DNA of 8,009 bases from a bacterium. GTDB taxonomy: Bacteria; 4484-113; JAGGVC01. Of this stretch, positions 1 through 5,625 are shown piece after piece (the first letter of the stretch is position 1; every line of letters starts with the position of its first letter). The translations under genes and the position numbers were made by a program. The notes under the pieces were generated by a model, which worked only from the letters and a program-made list of their open reading frames with translations, did no database searches and had not been told where the DNA came from. Location: contig JABRWB010000091.1 of assembly GCA_039961635.1 (NCBI GenBank), forward strand, positions 1 through 8,009, written 5' to 3'.

Positions 1-22
1 CGAAAATGCGATTACATACAAA

Positions 23-45
23 GCACCGGCTCAAGCGTGCATTCC
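23..45 (-). repeat. Degenerate REP-like hairpin, opposite orientation to the next one
   Basis: Read on the minus strand, this 23-nt stretch aligns with the 26-bp REP flanking the transposase if two 2-nt indels are allowed. It keeps a GCACGC/GCGTGC stem with a 2-nt CG bulge and a TCAA loop, and has GGAA where the perfect copies have GGAG. It lies 28 bp from the REP at 74-99 in inverted orientation, so the two form a BIME-like pair. The alignment is by eye, so the call is moderate. Confidence 0.5.
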
Positions 46-73
46 GCCATCGCTAAGCATATGTTTTCTCTTT

Positions 74-99
74 TGGGAGTGCACCGGCTTGCCGGTGCC
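74..99 (+). repeat. Left REP-like inverted repeat of the transposase unit
   Basis: A 26-bp sequence repeated perfectly in inverted orientation at 708-733. Inside it, GCACCGGC (81-88) and GCCGGTGC (91-98) form an 8-bp stem around TT. A GGAG tetranucleotide (76-79) sits just 5' of the stem, the arrangement of REP elements recognised by RAYT proteins (GTAG/GGAG plus a short palindrome). It ends 24 bp before the preferred transposase start, so it is not coding if that start is right. Confidence 0.85.
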
Positions 100-116
100 G
101 CTTCTTGGGATAAAAT
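89..116 (+). promoter_or_regulatory. Possible transposase promoter overlapping the left REP
   Basis: TTGCCG (89-94, four of six -35 positions) and TAAAAT (111-116, five of six -10 positions) are 16 bp apart. Transcription would begin almost at the ATG at 124, giving a very short or absent leader, which fits the lack of a Shine-Dalgarno site there. The -35 lies in the loop and 3' arm of the REP palindrome. It rests on sequence resemblance only. Confidence 0.25.
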
Positions 117-123
117 ACGTCCG

Positions 124-690
124 ATGGGAGAAAAAAGCAACCCGCCCGGAAGCAAGCCGCGGTCGATCTTCGTTCCACACGCGCCTCCACACCTGCTGGA
201 ATTTGGCGGCACCTTCATGGTTACCGCGGGCACTTACTACAAGCAGTCGATTTTCAACTCCGCGCAATTGCTTCAGATGCTGACCGGTAAATTGCTTGAG
301 TTGGCCGAAACATACGAATGGACTCTGCAGGCGTGGAGCGTCTTCCCCAATCATTACCATTTTGTGGGATCGTGCGACAATCCCGACTCGCTGAAAACGT
401 TTATTCGACACTTGCATTCGGTGACGGCGAGGGAAGCCAACAAGGTTGCCTCCATGCCTGGCAGGCAGGTCTGGCACAATTTCTGGGACACGAGAATCAC
501 TTACGAGCGAAGCCTGTACGCAAGATTGAATTACGTAATGTACAACCCCGTGAAACATGAAATCGTCAAGCGGGCTGAATCGTATCCGTTTTGCTCCGCG
601 CGCAGGTTCAGAGAAGAGTGCGAAAACGAGTTTCAGACAATATTGGAACGAATAAAGTTCGACAAAATTAATGTCATTGACGATTTTTAG
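124..690 (+). CDS. REP-associated tyrosine transposase (RAYT, Y1/HUH family)
   Basis: A 188-residue single-strand DNA endonuclease/transposase of the IS200-like Y1 superfamily. The HUH metal-binding motif is visible as N-H-Y-H (H77, H79). The conserved helix reads LNYVMYNPVKH (residues 135-145), whose Y137 is the best candidate for the catalytic tyrosine; the spacing of about 58 residues from HUH fits the family. The usual N-terminal strand (GGTFMVTAGTYY, 28-39) is present, so the gene looks intact and is of normal RAYT length. In-frame ATGs at 37 and 61 exist, but those starts would translate the left REP, so 124 is preferred even though no clear ribosome binding site precedes it. RAYTs are usually single-copy, domesticated enzymes tied to REP hairpins rather than active insertion sequences. 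The exact 26-bp inverted REPs on both sides support that here. A free IS200-like element is less likely, because those carry different subterminal ends. Confidence 0.88.
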   Translation: MGEKSNPPGSKPRSIFVPHAPPHLLEFGGTFMVTAGTYYKQSIFNSAQLLQMLTGKLLELAETYEWTLQAWSVFPNHYHFVGSCDNPDSLKTFIRHLHSVTAREANKVASMPGRQVWHNFWDTRITYERSLYARLNYVMYNPVKHEIVKRAESYPFCSARRFREECENEFQTILERIKFDKINVIDDF

Positions 691-707
691 CGGTTGAACT
701 TTCCTGT

Positions 708-733
708 GGCACCGGCAAGCCGGTGCACTCCCA
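708..733 (-). repeat. Right REP-like inverted repeat of the transposase unit
   Basis: Exact reverse complement of 74-99, starting 18 bp after the transposase stop. GCACCGGC (709-716) and GCCGGTGC (719-726) pair around AA, and the GGAG signal is on the minus strand. It lies between the convergent ends of the transposase gene and the AAA ATPase gene. No T-run follows on either strand, so I do not call it a terminator. Confidence 0.85.
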
Positions 734-786
734 TATGAATTCAAACCACAAGCGAAATCTGGAGCGCAACGCGACTGCAGTCAAGG

Positions 787-2568
787 TCATCCCCGCGGCA
801 GCCTCGTCTTCAGCTCCGCGAGCCTTTCCGCGAGAGCGCGCTGCTCCATTCTATACTTTTTGGGGATGAGCGCGCGGCTTGTGGATTCTGCTACCGCGAG
901 AAGCGTCTGGTATTCGATTTCGTCCGGATACTGCGGACTGATGAAATCCTCCAGCGCTTCCTTGAAATGCGACGCTTCGATGTCTTCCGATTTCGCGGTT
1001 TTGGCGCGAGCGTACGCGCGGAAGAACACGCTTTCGAGATCGCTTCCGGATAGCTTCAGCGCGGCCGGGTCGCACGCATCCGCCAGCCGCGAGAATCCGA
1101 GCGGCAGTTTGTGCTTTTTCCTGTACGCCAGAAAAAGATCTTCGTAATCCGCCGCGCTCTGCGGGGCGAAAAGCGGAATGTGTTTTTCCGCGCGCCCCTG
1201 GCGTTTCAAATCGATTGACAGAAGGTCCGGCCGGTTCGTGATGAGAAACCAGACCACTCGCCCGCGGTTTTTCGGATCGCCCATAAAGGAAATCAGCCGG
1301 GAGAAGACGCGGCCGGAAAGCCCGCTGTCGCCTTCGCCCGCGCCTCGGTCGCCGAGCGCCGCGTCCGCCTCGTCCACGATCACCGCGACCGGCGAAAGCG
1401 CGGACAGCACCGAAAGAAGCCGGTCCAGGTTGGCCTCGGTCGCGCCCACCCACTTGTCGCGGAAGTTGCGAAGCTCCACGCAAGGCACGCCCGCCTCGCC
1501 CGCGAAGCACCGAACGAGGAACGACTTGCCGCAGCCCGACGGCCCGCAAATCAAATATCCCGAAGGCACCGCGGCGAACTCGCCGGCGCGGAAAAGCGCG
1601 GCGTCCTTGCGCAGCTCCGCGACCGCGAGATCGTGCACCGCGACGAGGTCCAGCGTCTGCTTTTCGCTGCCGACGAATTCCAGCATACCGGCGCACGACT
1701 GCTCGATCAGCCTGCGCTTGCGCTCGTAGATGTAATCGCGCCAGTCCTTTTTCGCCCCCCCCGTCGTGTCCTGCTCGTACTCCGCCAGAATGTGCCCGAT
1801 CTGCGTCAGCGTCAGCCCCGCGCTCGCCGCTGAAACCGATTGGAGCTGCGAAAGAAATTGCGCAGCGGAGGCTGAATTCGCCCCCCTCCCCTCGGATGAA
1901 AGCCACCAGCTGATATATTCGCGACGCTCCGGCTCGCTCGGAATCGGAACGCAAATCGGCGAGGTGTAAGCGTTCTCGACGATGCGGGAGCTCAACGACG
2001 ACAAATCCTCCGTTATCAATACAAGCGTCACGTCGCCGTCTATCACCTCGCGGCTTTCGGCAAGCCGCTCCAGCGCGATTTCGGCGGCGCGGTCTTCCGC
2101 GGAAAGCTGCGGCAGGTCGGCCTTCGGAAATATCGTCTCCGCCCAATCGAGAATAAGCGCGACGCGCCTGGACTCCGGATCCGGAGAAACCGCCAGCGCC
2201 TTGACGAACCGCTGGAAAAACAAAATCACCGCATGCGGCGACGAGGGAAGCTCCGCTGTCCACCGCGTCCCGGCCACCGCGTCGATCGCGCGCAGCTTGC
2301 GCGCGAATTCGTCCGCGGCGGAAGGATCGGCGAGGTACAGACCGCGCGACAGGTCGTATCCCAGCACGAACTTGCGCCGCGCGAAAAGCGCGCGCGTGAG
2401 GTACTCCACAAGGGGGACGTACCTGACGGCGGCGCTGCCGTCATCGAACCTGATGAGGTCGCGCGTGTTGCCGTGAAGAATGAACGTGCTCTGCGTGCGG
2501 CTGAAGTAGCGGGATGCAAGCTCCCGTGCCCAGCCGGGAAGAAACACGGTAGCAGCGGACGACTCCAC
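787..2568 (-). CDS. Tandem AAA+ ATPase, Ycf46/SpoVK-like, unknown substrate
   Basis: A 593-residue cytoplasmic protein without signal peptide or membrane segment. The C-terminal half is a complete AAA+ module: Walker A GPSGCGKS (342-349), Walker B VIVDEADAAL (396-405, with D399 and E400), sensor 1 ITNRPD (N445), an LKRQGRAEKH segment (454-463) supplying arginine-finger candidates R456 and R459, and a lid helix with SGSDLE (507-512). The N-terminal half looks like a decayed AAA fold without Walker A: FILHGNTRDLI (29-39), a Walker B-like ALILDWAE (137-144) and a sensor-1-like LVLITEDLS (182-190). A GLTL helix (251-254) precedes the ATPase module, as in Ycf46-type proteins. The start is GTG; the upstream transporter stops 9 nt earlier, so translation is probably coupled. 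Function is not recognised: remodelling or chaperone activity follows from the fold only. The TPP-riboswitch operon is the main clue to its role. Confidence 0.8.
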   Translation of the reverse strand: MESSAATVFLPGWARELASRYFSRTQSTFILHGNTRDLIRFDDGSAAVRYVPLVEYLTRALFARRKFVLGYDLSRGLYLADPSAADEFARKLRAIDAVAGTRWTAELPSSPHAVILFFQRFVKALAVSPDPESRRVALILDWAETIFPKADLPQLSAEDRAAEIALERLAESREVIDGDVTLVLITEDLSSLSSRIVENAYTSPICVPIPSEPERREYISWWLSSEGRGANSASAAQFLSQLQSVSAASAGLTLTQIGHILAEYEQDTTGGAKKDWRDYIYERKRRLIEQSCAGMLEFVGSEKQTLDLVAVHDLAVAELRKDAALFRAGEFAAVPSGYLICGPSGCGKSFLVRCFAGEAGVPCVELRNFRDKWVGATEANLDRLLSVLSALSPVAVIVDEADAALGDRGAGEGDSGLSGRVFSRLISFMGDPKNRGRVVWFLITNRPDLLSIDLKRQGRAEKHIPLFAPQSAADYEDLFLAYRKKHKLPLGFSRLADACDPAALKLSGSDLESVFFRAYARAKTAKSEDIEASHFKEALEDFISPQYPDEIEYQTLLAVAESTSRALIPKKYRMEQRALAERLAELKTRLPRG

Positions 2569-2577
2569 GGTCTAATT

Positions 2578-3966
2578 CTAGCTCTTTTTCAAAACGAGCT
2601 TCGCCAGAAGAAGATATATCGCCCCCGATGCCGCGAAACTCGGAATCGCCGCGCCGATGGGCCAGGCCTGCCAAGTTTCGATTCCGAATATCGCGCCGAG
2701 CCACCAGGGCGCGCCCGCCCAGAGCGAAATCGCCATTCCGATGATCCAAGCCGCGATCGCGGCCGCGTTGAAACCTCCCGCGTACCAATATTCTCCCCCC
2801 CTATCGAACAGCGCGGCCGAATTTATCCTGCATTTCTTCACGAAAAAATAATCCGCGGCGACGACAGCGAACATTGGAAGAAATACCACGCCGATCAGCA
2901 GCAGGAACTGCGTATACTGATCCATCTTTACGAAAAACGCCAGCGCGGTGCCGAAGAGCCCGCCGATTACCGCAAGCAACGAAGCGTTCGCCTTCGGCCA
3001 TATATTGAGCGAGCTCGCCGCAGTCGAGTAAACGTCCAGAAACGTGGTGGTGATAGTCGAAAGCGCGATCAACAAGATGCCCGCGGAAATGAGTTTCATT
3101 CCGTGCAGCGCGCCCAAAACGACGGTGTTCGGCTCAAGCGCTTCCACCGCGGTTCCGGGATGGAGCTTCAAGTACGCCATTCCCGCGATCAGTCCGATGG
3201 CGTACATCCAGGCGGAGCCGGTGAAATATCCCCAGTAGGTTCCCGCGAACGCGGCCCGCCGGGACGACGCGAACCTTCCGTAATCAGCGGCGAGAGGCAC
3301 CCATGAAACCGCCATCGCGACGACAAAATCGAACGTCAGCATCGGCGAAGGCCCGGCGGGCGGAACTACCCGCAACAGTTCGTCAATGGTGAATTTGGAA
3401 AACACGCCGTACGTCATCACGATTGTCAGCGCGATCAACATAAATACGGCGATATTGTTGGCGATCTTCCAGTAACGGCTTCCGCCTGCCGCCCATGCGG
3501 TTGTTAAGAGCCCCAGCGCGAGTATCGTCCAGAACTGCTGCGCGCCGGTAAGCTCCGCACCGAACAAAATCCCCACGGCCTTGGCCGCGACGATCAGCAT
3601 GTACGCCGTCCATCCGATGAGTTGCAGGATGTTGCACACCGCCGGGAAAACGCTGCCGCGTATTCCGAAGCTGGCGCGCGAAAGCACCATTGTCGGCACA
3701 AGCGCCTCAGAGCCCATCCGCGCGACGAGCGCGAGGAGCAGATTCCCCGTGAATTTGGCGGCGAGGATTACGATTAGCCCCAAACCGATGCCAAGCGGCG
3801 TCACCTGCGCGCCGCTCCACATTTCGTCGATGACGACCGCCGCGCCGAACCACAAAAGAAACGTGTCGAGGCCCGACAGCCGTCCGGCCTCGCGAGTGGA
3901 CGATTCCTTCATTTCCTCCCACTCGCCCGTTGCCTGCTGCGCCGCAGCCTGCTTTGCATCCGACAT
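2578..3966 (-). CDS. cytX: CytX-type NCS1 transporter, putative hydroxymethylpyrimidine uptake
   Basis: A 462-residue inner-membrane permease of the nucleobase:cation symporter-1 family with about twelve hydrophobic segments starting near residue 34. Family landmarks include LLWFGAAVVIDEMWSGA (37-53), PTMVLSRASFGIRGS (91-105), LQLIGWTAYM (114-123) and SWVPLAADYGRFA (221-233), a typical NCS1 motif. The first three resemble CytX, the NCS1 branch associated with thiamin regulation and proposed to import hydroxymethylpyrimidine. The TPP riboswitch directly upstream supports that branch over a cytosine or allantoin permease; the substrate itself is inferred. The ATG at 3966 is chosen because AGGTGG lies 5 nt upstream. 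An in-frame TTG at 3984 would place that site inside the gene. The hydrophilic N-terminus (residues 1-30) is Ala/Gln/Glu-rich. The gene is followed at once by the AAA ATPase. Confidence 0.88.
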   Translation of the reverse strand: MSDAKQAAAQQATGEWEEMKESSTREAGRLSGLDTFLLWFGAAVVIDEMWSGAQVTPLGIGLGLIVILAAKFTGNLLLALVARMGSEALVPTMVLSRASFGIRGSVFPAVCNILQLIGWTAYMLIVAAKAVGILFGAELTGAQQFWTILALGLLTTAWAAGGSRYWKIANNIAVFMLIALTIVMTYGVFSKFTIDELLRVVPPAGPSPMLTFDFVVAMAVSWVPLAADYGRFASSRRAAFAGTYWGYFTGSAWMYAIGLIAGMAYLKLHPGTAVEALEPNTVVLGALHGMKLISAGILLIALSTITTTFLDVYSTAASSLNIWPKANASLLAVIGGLFGTALAFFVKMDQYTQFLLLIGVVFLPMFAVVAADYFFVKKCRINSAALFDRGGEYWYAGGFNAAAIAAWIIGMAISLWAGAPWWLGAIFGIETWQAWPIGAAIPSFAASGAIYLLLAKLVLKKS

Positions 3967-3967
3967 A

Positions 3968-4031
3968 CCCACCACCTCTCGCAAAATTAGCGCGAAAGCG
4001 CGCCTTGCCGAAAATCCAGGTGCTGGGGGAG
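3968..4031 (-). promoter_or_regulatory. Riboswitch expression platform: RBS-sequestering helix and competitor
   Basis: On the minus strand the transporter's ribosome binding site, AGGTGGTGGG (3968-3977), can pair with CCCAGCACCT (4018-4027): nine of ten positions pair, with one G-G mismatch. The 40-nt loop holds a small GCGC-TTTC-GCGC hairpin. A competing strand, CTCCCC (4026-4031), overlaps the sequestering strand and is fully complementary to GGGGAG (4112-4117) in the 5' P2 arm of the aptamer. This predicts TPP-induced closing of the RBS, i.e. translational repression. No U-run follows the helix, so a transcription terminator is less likely. Pairings were found by eye. Confidence 0.6.
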
Positions 4032-4036
4032 TTTTG

Positions 4037-4122
4037 CGATTCCCTGCGCCGGCATTACCCGGATCAGGTTCTGCGGGTCGGCGTCCCTTGCGGGCGCCCT
4101 CTCAGCTTGCGCTCCCCGATGC
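4037..4122 (-). ncRNA. TPP riboswitch aptamer (THI element)
   Basis: Read on the minus strand, the leader contains the hallmark segments of the TPP aptamer: CGGGGAGC at the 5' side, the invariant CTGAGAG, then AACCTGATCCGGGTAATGCC and GCGCAGGGA at the 3' side. A short AGC-GCAA-GCT hairpin forms P3. An extra hairpin (GGCG, CCC-GCAA-GGG, CGCC) fills the variable P3a position. CGGG and CCCG supply P2. Pairing in P1 is weak by eye. It lies about 70 nt before the CytX-type gene and would sense thiamin pyrophosphate to control uptake of its precursor. Confidence 0.95.
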
Positions 4123-4137
4123 CTGAAAGACGGGTGA

Positions 4138-4143
4138 AGTATA
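4138..4143 (-). promoter_or_regulatory. Candidate -10 box for the riboswitch/transporter operon
   Basis: TATACT on the minus strand matches five of six -10 positions. It would start transcription near 4131, about ten nucleotides before the aptamer. No good -35 box lies 16-18 bp upstream, so the call rests on position and the -10 match. Confidence 0.4.
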
Positions 4144-4193
4144 GCACGTCTCGCCGGCCCGGCCTTATCCGCGCCCCAAAAAACAGAATCAAG

Positions 4194-4236
4194 AAAAAAA
4201 GGAGCCGATGTCCGCGTCCCGCGACGACCCGACTCC
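4194..4236 (-). terminator. Intrinsic terminator-like hairpin on the minus strand
   Basis: On the minus strand GGAGTCGG (4229-4236) pairs with CGGCTCC (4201-4207), including wobble pairs, around an internal loop. TCGCG and CGCGG close a GGA loop inside. Seven T residues (4194-4200) follow at once. The + strand has no T-run after the hairpin, so it would act only leftward. It sits upstream of the transporter promoter and would end antisense or read-through transcripts entering from the guaB3 side. Confidence 0.4.
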
Positions 4237-4307
4237 ATAAAACATAAAATTATCCCTCGTGAAACCGGGTATAAGGCTGCTCAACCTCGCGCCCGCGGGG
4301 AGTTTCG

Positions 4308-4336
4308 TTGACAGCGCCGCGGGCCGGTGGTATATA
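4308..4336 (+). promoter_or_regulatory. Sigma-70-type promoter of the purine operon
   Basis: A perfect TTGACA (4308-4313), a 17-bp spacer and TATATA (4331-4336, four of six -10 positions) lie 56 bp before the guaB3 start. It is the best promoter match in the window and points into the guaB3-guaA-hpt operon. The start of transcription would fall near 4343, inside the following hairpin. Confidence 0.5.
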
Positions 4337-4365
4337 TGGGCTTCCCCAATCCGGGGAGCCCCCAT
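4336..4365 (+). other. Strong hairpin in the guaB3 leader
   Basis: ATGGG-CT-CCCC (4336-4347, with one extra T) pairs with GGGG-AG-CC-CCCAT (4353-4365) around AATCC, giving about eleven pairs with small bulges. No U-run follows, so it is not a standard terminator. A transcript starting near 4343 would keep only part of the 5' arm. It could be a DNA operator palindrome or a leader RNA structure; the sequence does not decide. Confidence 0.4.
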
Positions 4366-4391
4366 AAGTTTCCCGCAGGAAGGCCCGACCA

Positions 4392-5543
4392 TTGGATTTC
4401 CTTATATCCAAACACAGAAAGGCAAAGCTGGCTTTGGCATTCGACGACGTTTCGCTCGCCCCGTCCGCCTCGACCGTGGATCCCGAAGACGTGGACGTGA
4501 GCTTCGCGCTCAAGAACCGCACGTTTTCGATTCCGATAATCGCCTCGGCGATGGACAGCGTGGTTGACCCGAGCGTCGCCGCGCTGTTCACCAACGCGGG
4601 CAGCTTCGGCGTGCTGAACCTTGAAGGCGTGTGGGGAAGGTACGAGAACCCGCAGGAAAAGCTTTCGCGCATCGTCCAGGCGTCTGACGAGGAAGCGACA
4701 CCGGTTCTGCAGGACGTGTATTCCGCCGCGCCGGTAAAGGAAGAGCTTGTCGTGCGCTCGGTGCGCGAGATGAAGGATGCCGGGGCGATTGCCGCGGTCA
4801 GCCTGACGCCGCTGGGCGTCAAGAAGTTCTGGGCGGCGGCAAAGGAAGCGGGCGCGGAAATTCTTGTCGTCCAGAGCACCGTGACATCGCCGAAGCACCG
4901 CTCGAAATCGGGCGAGGTGCTCGATATCGCGGAGTTGTGCGCCGGAATAGACATCCCGCTCATCGTGGGCAACTGCGTGGGCTACGAAGTCGCGATTGAG
5001 CTTATGCGCGCGGGCGCGGACGCGATACTTGTCGGCGTGGGGCCGGGCCAGGCCTGCACGACGCGCGACGTGACGGGAGTGGGCGTACCCCAGATTACGG
5101 CGACCGCGGAAGCCGCGGACGCGCGCGACGACTACGAAAAGGAATCGGGCAGGCGCGTCGCGGTCATAACCGACGGCGGGATGCGCACATCCGGACAGGT
5201 TGCGAAATGCCTCGCCGCGGGCGCGGACGCGGTTATGTTCGGCAGCGTGTTCGCCGGATGCCCGGAGGCGCCCGCCTATCCGTACCACTGGGGGATGGCG
5301 GCGCCGCACGCGCACCTGCCGCGCGGGACGCGCGTCAAGGCGGGCGGCGGGATCCCGCTTTCGCAGGTTCTGTTCGGCCCGGCCCGCGTGTCGGACGGAA
5401 CGCAGAACCTGATCGGCGGAATCAAAAGCAGCATGGGGCTCGCCGGAGCGGGGAACATCCGCGAGTTTCACAAAACCCAGCTTTACGTAAGTTTTAGCTT
5501 CGGAAGCGAGGGCAAGACCCTGCAGATGAAGCAGAGGAAATAG
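4392..5543 (+). CDS. guaB3: GuaB3-type IMP dehydrogenase family protein
   Basis: A 383-residue cytoplasmic TIM-barrel enzyme of the IMPDH/GMP reductase family, predicted to oxidise IMP to XMP with NAD+, the step before GMP synthase. It lacks the CBS pair of ordinary GuaB and follows the GuaB3 layout: an RKAK...FDDVSLAPS opening (9-25), MDSVV (54-58), [16 protein letters not shown] (72-87), then [10 protein letters not shown] (217-226) with catalytic-type C222, [11 protein letters not shown] (259-269), and a flap region rich in HWGM and LPRGTR (299-314). Some actinobacterial GuaB3 proteins lack the cysteine; this one keeps it, like cyanobacterial forms. The TTG start is chosen because it aligns with the family N-terminus and GGAAGG lies 7 nt upstream. 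A 17-residue polar tail follows the usual end (QLYV). It leads an operon with guaA and hpt. A GMP reductase role is an alternative but less likely beside guaA. Confidence 0.87.
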   Translation: MDFLISKHRKAKLALAFDDVSLAPSASTVDPEDVDVSFALKNRTFSIPIIASAMDSVVDPSVAALFTNAGSFGVLNLEGVWGRYENPQEKLSRIVQASDEEATPVLQDVYSAAPVKEELVVRSVREMKDAGAIAAVSLTPLGVKKFWAAAKEAGAEILVVQSTVTSPKHRSKSGEVLDIAELCAGIDIPLIVGNCVGYEVAIELMRAGADAILVGVGPGQACTTRDVTGVGVPQITATAEAADARDDYEKESGRRVAVITDGGMRTSGQVAKCLAAGADAVMFGSVFAGCPEAPAYPYHWGMAAPHAHLPRGTRVKAGGGIPLSQVLFGPARVSDGTQNLIGGIKSSMGLAGAGNIREFHKTQLYVSFSFGSEGKTLQMKQRK

Positions 5544-5549
5544 TGGAAT

Positions 5550-5616
5550 CAGGAGGCCGGCCGCTTTGGGCCGGATTCGCAAGGGGCGTGGCGCCCCGGC
5601 TCCTGTTGTATTTTTT
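5550..5616 (+). terminator. Terminator/attenuator-like structure between guaB3 and guaA
   Basis: CAGGAG-G-CCGG (5550-5560) pairs with CCGGCTCCTG (5596-5605): ten pairs and one bulged G, followed directly by a U-rich tract ending in six T residues (5606-5616). Smaller hairpins inside it compete for the same bases: CCGGCC/GGCCGG (5557-5562 with 5569-5574) and GGGGCG/CGCCCC (5583-5588 with 5592-5597). This is the layout of an attenuator, but the large loop makes efficiency uncertain. The AGGAGG in the 5' arm is an excellent Shine-Dalgarno sequence that the helix would hide. Confidence 0.4.
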
Positions 5617-5625
5617 CATTCGACC

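Noticed and set aside
708-733. Right REP as a bidirectional terminator for the convergent genes
   Set aside because: The stem is strong but no T-run follows on either strand.
1-740. A mobile IS200/IS605 element
   Set aside because: There is no TnpB partner, and the ends are symmetrical GGAG-hairpin REPs, as expected of a RAYT unit.
31-744. A 237-codon open frame on the minus strand across the transposase gene
   Set aside because: It is antisense to a clear HUH transposase, runs through both REP hairpins, and shows no recognisable domain.
851-2263. A 470-codon minus-strand frame inside the AAA ATPase gene
   Set aside because: Arg/Gly-rich frame-shifted shadow of a GC-rich gene; the other frame carries complete AAA+ motifs.
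2233-3306. A 357-codon plus-strand frame opposite the transporter and ATPase genes
   Set aside because: Very Arg-rich, no motifs, antisense to two well-supported genes and spanning their junction.
3967-3984. TTG at 3984 as the start of the CytX-type gene
   Set aside because: It would put the AGGTGG ribosome binding site and riboswitch sequestering target inside the coding region; ATG at 3966 fits better.
4208-4240. A ten-residue upstream reading frame after AAGGAG, possibly a leader peptide
   Set aside because: The spacer is only 3 nt, it lies upstream of the promoter at 4308, and the bases are better explained as the arm of the minus-strand terminator.
4281-5582. A 433-codon minus-strand frame opposite guaB3
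   Set aside because: Composition (Arg, His, Ala-rich) is that of an antisense GC-rich frame, and the guaB3 frame has full family motifs.
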